DNA of 64,000 bases from contig CANIOW010000004.1 of assembly GCA_947469285.1 (NCBI GenBank), forward strand, positions 62,001 through 126,000. Reading direction: 5' to 3'. Shown one piece after another: positions 61,992 to 64,000 of this stretch. Position 1 is the stretch's first letter; each line of letters opens with the position of its first letter. A program made the translations under genes and the position numbers. The notes beneath the pieces are model-generated. The model ran no database searches, was not told where the DNA came from, and saw only the letters and a program-made list of their open reading frames with translations. The stretch is from Gammaproteobacteria bacterium. GTDB taxonomy: Bacteria; Pseudomonadota; Gammaproteobacteria; Steroidobacterales; Steroidobacteraceae.

Positions 61992-62609
61992 ATGGCTTCC
62001 GCCACCGAATCTCTCGAGCGCCTCAAAGAAGGCAACCAACGTTTCGCTTCCAATGTCCGTGCGCCGGAGCGCCCGCTGGACCATGACCGTCGTGCAGAAC
62101 TGGCCAAGGCGCAGGCGCCCTTCGCCATCATTCTCGGTTGCTCCGATTCCCGCGTTCCGGCAGAGCTGGTGTTCGACCAAGGCCTCGGCGATCTATTCGT
62201 TATCCGCGTCGCGGGCAATATCGTGGCTCCCTCGCAGGTTGGCAGCATTGAATTTGCCGCTTCCCGCTACGGGGTCCGCCTGGTGGTGGTCATGGGGCAT
62301 AGCCAATGCGGTGCCATCGAAGCCACCATCGAAGAGATGAAGCGGCCGGATGGCGCGCAATCACGCAATCTTCGCTCCATCGTCGACCGCATTCGCCCGT
62401 GGGTACAAACGCTCATGGAAACGCCGCTGCGTCATGACCACGAGGCACTGGTAGCCGCCAGCGTGCGCGCCAATGTGCGCGCCTCGGTCAATCACCTCAA
62501 GCATGCCTCGGAGCTGCTCGAAGATCTCATCGACCACCATGGACTGCTGGTGGTCGGTGCGGAATATTCACTCGATACCGGTGTGGTGGAGTTCTTCGAC
62601 GAAGGCTGA
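61992..62609 (+). CDS. Beta-class carbonic anhydrase
   Basis: 205 residues. Zinc ligands are C50, H103 and C106, with D52 and R54 as the catalytic dyad (ILGCSDSRVPAE, MGHSQCGAI). The core FVIRVAGNIVAPSQVGSIEFAA is intact. It hydrates CO2 to bicarbonate. The AGGAG ribosome site is 13 bases before the ATG, rather far. Its end overlaps the convergent cytochrome gene by 42 bases. A gamma-class relative is encoded at 5.6 kb, so the two are not duplicates. Confidence 0.95.
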   Translation: MASATESLERLKEGNQRFASNVRAPERPLDHDRRAELAKAQAPFAIILGCSDSRVPAELVFDQGLGDLFVIRVAGNIVAPSQVGSIEFAASRYGVRLVVVMGHSQCGAIEATIEEMKRPDGAQSRNLRSIVDRIRPWVQTLMETPLRHDHEALVAASVRANVRASVNHLKHASELLEDLIDHHGLLVVGAEYSLDTGVVEFFDEG

Positions 62610-63254
62610 CCCGCCCTGCCATTGCAGCCACCAGAAGACCAGCACCGCAACGAGCAGCAGCACCGCCACCCAGCGGCGGCTACCGGCAATCGCCTCCGCA
62701 GCGGCCCCGGATTTATACCCCGTGACCATGGCGCGCACCAGATTTTCGTGGTGCAGCAGACTACCGCTGATGACTCCAGCGAGATGCACCAGCACCACAC
62801 CGAGCATGAGGTTGGCGAGTACCTCGTGCAACTCCTCCACGGCCTCGCCACCGCGCTCAACATCCATTGCCCAGCCACTCACCGACAGCGCCGCTCCGAG
62901 ACCGAGCAAGAGCAAGATAGCCACCGCGCCCGCCGGATTATGGCCGGTGTAATGCTGCGGTTCACGACGCCACAGAGACCGCAGATAACCCAAGACCGCG
63001 GCCGGTCCACGCAAAAAGTGACGGAACTGCGCGTGATAACTGCCCACGACGCCCCATAACAAGCGGAATACCACGAGCCCGGCGAGTGTGTAGCCGGCGG
63101 TCACATGCACCTGCTCCCACGGCTCGCTCTCGGCGGTCAGGTAGGCGACACTGAAACACAACACCAGCAACCAGTGGAACACGCGAACCGGCGCGTCCCA
63201 GACCAGAATACGGCTCGCTGCGGTCTTAGTAGAGGACGCAGAGGGAAGGTTCAT
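62568..63254 (-). CDS. Cytochrome b561-family di-haem membrane protein
   Basis: 228 residues with four to five membrane helices. Haem-ligand histidines are in RVFHWLLVL, WEQVHVTAGY, VEELHEVLAN and GVVLVHLAGV. This is the Ni/Fe-hydrogenase-type b561 group that passes electrons between quinones and a partner. ATG 63254 has AAGGAG 7 bases upstream. No partner gene is adjacent. It is divergent from the flavin monooxygenase. Confidence 0.9.
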   Translation of the reverse strand: MNLPSASSTKTAASRILVWDAPVRVFHWLLVLCFSVAYLTAESEPWEQVHVTAGYTLAGLVVFRLLWGVVGSYHAQFRHFLRGPAAVLGYLRSLWRREPQHYTGHNPAGAVAILLLLGLGAALSVSGWAMDVERGGEAVEELHEVLANLMLGVVLVHLAGVISGSLLHHENLVRAMVTGYKSGAAAEAIAGSRRWVAVLLLVAVLVFWWLQWQGGSAFVEELHHTGIE

Positions 63255-63342
63255 CGGCAACTCCTTAGGCGGCGCGTGTACTTGACTGAATAATAGCCTA
63301 CGCCACTTCGCCAGCCGCAGGTTATGCGTAGAATCCGACACC

Positions 63343-64000
63343 ATGGATGCTGCAGCGCCTCTCGATTTCCTGATCATCGGCGCCGGCTTTGGTGGGCTAG
63401 GCATGGGCATCCGCTTGCGCCAGGCAGGCATCGACCGTTTCCTCATCCTCGAGCGCAGCACAGACCTCGGCGGTGTGTGGCGCGACAACACTTATCCTGG
63501 CGCCGCCTGCGACGTGCCGTCGCATTTGTATTCATTCTCCTTCGAGCCCAACCCACGCTGGTCCAACGTGTATTCGCCACAGGGCGAAATTCTGCAATAC
63601 CTGCGTCACTGCGCCAAAAAATACGGCCTCGAGCCGCGGCTCCGGCTACGCAGTGAAGTCGTCGAAGCGCGCTACGAGGAAGCCACCGCATTGTGGCAAG
63701 TGCGGCTGCAAGATGGCTTGCAGTACACGACACGGGTGCTGGTGACCGCACTCGGGCAACTCAGCCGCCCCGTGATCTCGCCGCAGCCGGGTCTGGCCGA
63801 TTTTCAAGGCGTGGCATTTCACTCTGCCTGCTGGCCGGCAGCCACCGACCTGACCGACAAACGCATTGCCGTGATCGGCACTGGCGCCTCGGCGGTCCAG
63901 TTCGTACCCGCCATCGCGCCCGTGGCGGCACGACTGAGCGTTTTTCAGCGCTCACCGAACTACCTGCTCCCACAACCGCAACGGGCCTACCGGCGCTGGG
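63343..64000 (+). CDS. Flavin-containing Baeyer-Villiger-type monooxygenase, 5' part (cut by window end)
   Basis: 219 codons visible and open to the window end. The first FAD/NADPH fold is FLIIGAGFGGLGMGIRLR, followed by LERSTDLGGVWRDNTYPGAA and CDVPSHLYSFSFEP, the hallmark of Baeyer-Villiger and related group B monooxygenases. The second Rossmann motif is AVIGTGASAVQFVPA and then FQRSPNYLLPQP. It would oxidise ketones or hydroxylate small organics. The FxGxxxHxxxWP fingerprint region is represented by FQGVAFHSACWP (full match to the pattern). Confidence 0.92.
   Translation, partial: MDAAAPLDFLIIGAGFGGLGMGIRLRQAGIDRFLILERSTDLGGVWRDNTYPGAACDVPSHLYSFSFEPNPRWSNVYSPQGEILQYLRHCAKKYGLEPRLRLRSEVVEARYEEATALWQVRLQDGLQYTTRVLVTALGQLSRPVISPQPGLADFQGVAFHSACWPAATDLTDKRIAVIGTGASAVQFVPAIAPVAARLSVFQRSPNYLLPQPQRAYRRW

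Overview
The window is GC-rich, densely packed bacterial chromosome from a free-living Gram-negative, most likely a gammaproteobacterium of the Xanthomonadales/Nevskiales/Steroidobacter type. The evidence is: MlaE/Mce/PqiC-type envelope transport, orphan GspA-GspB, a YheS-type ABC-F protein, FadE, RlmJ, a UrcA-family protein, an oxygen-dependent HemF, and palindromic repeats matching the REP consensus seen in pseudomonads and relatives. I cannot name the genus from the sequence. There is no rRNA, recognisable tRNA, prophage, transposase, CRISPR array or obvious defence island. It reads as core and semi-core chromosome with many compact two- to four-gene operons.

Layout. 1-5.5 kb: 3' part of topA, then hemF, rlmJ, hemB and aroE on the + strand, ending in a tandem REP-like array. 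5.6-7.6 kb: a gamma-carbonic anhydrase homologue and glutathione reductase on the - strand. 7.6-13.9 kb: lemA with a GIDE-domain gene carrying an EF-hand loop, oligopeptidase A, exonuclease III, a PDE-like HD protein and an SDR. 13.9-20.1 kb: a VanY-type carboxypeptidase, a membrane GGDEF-EAL protein, yheS, and a MerR regulator with a cobalamin-binding domain. 20.1-26.1 kb (- strand): a four-gene Mce/Mla-type lipid transport operon, then a YtrA-type GntR regulator with an ABC exporter and a 22-bp palindromic operator. 26.2-32.9 kb: malate dehydrogenase, FadE, a YdcZ-type DMT permease, an SDR and DNA polymerase IV. 33-40.8 kb: a UrcA protein, a secreted esterase, gspA-gspB, a fused fatty-acid kinase (DAK2 plus DegV) and a cystathionine gamma-synthase-type enzyme. 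40.8-46.4 kb: small metabolic and hypothetical genes and cysQ. 46.4-51.3 kb: a Tat-exported two-subunit molybdenum hydroxylase and oligopeptidase B. 51.4-55.3 kb: a MalM-like protein, a flippase-like membrane protein, a KTSC protein, a hydrolase and an AI-2E family transporter, with a candidate small RNA between hydrolase and KTSC gene. 55.4-58.2 kb: an H-NOX nitric-oxide sensor with its hybrid histidine kinase. 58.3-64 kb: a small lipoprotein, a methyltransferase, HPP protein, serine hydrolase, beta-carbonic anhydrase, cytochrome b561 and the start of a Baeyer-Villiger-type flavin monooxygenase.

How genes work together. HemF and HemB serve haem synthesis. Permease, ATPase, Mce protein and lipoprotein form one envelope lipid transporter. 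H-NOX and kinase form one gas-sensing circuit. GntR, ATPase and permease form a self-regulated exporter unit. GspA and GspB would help insert a type II secretion secretin encoded elsewhere. The least ordinary items are the structured C-rich small RNA candidate at about 53.3-53.4 kb, the MerR-cobalamin regulator whose light-sensing signature is altered, the single-chain FakA-FakB-like protein, and the PDE-like HD protein. I did not find a wholly new multi-gene system.
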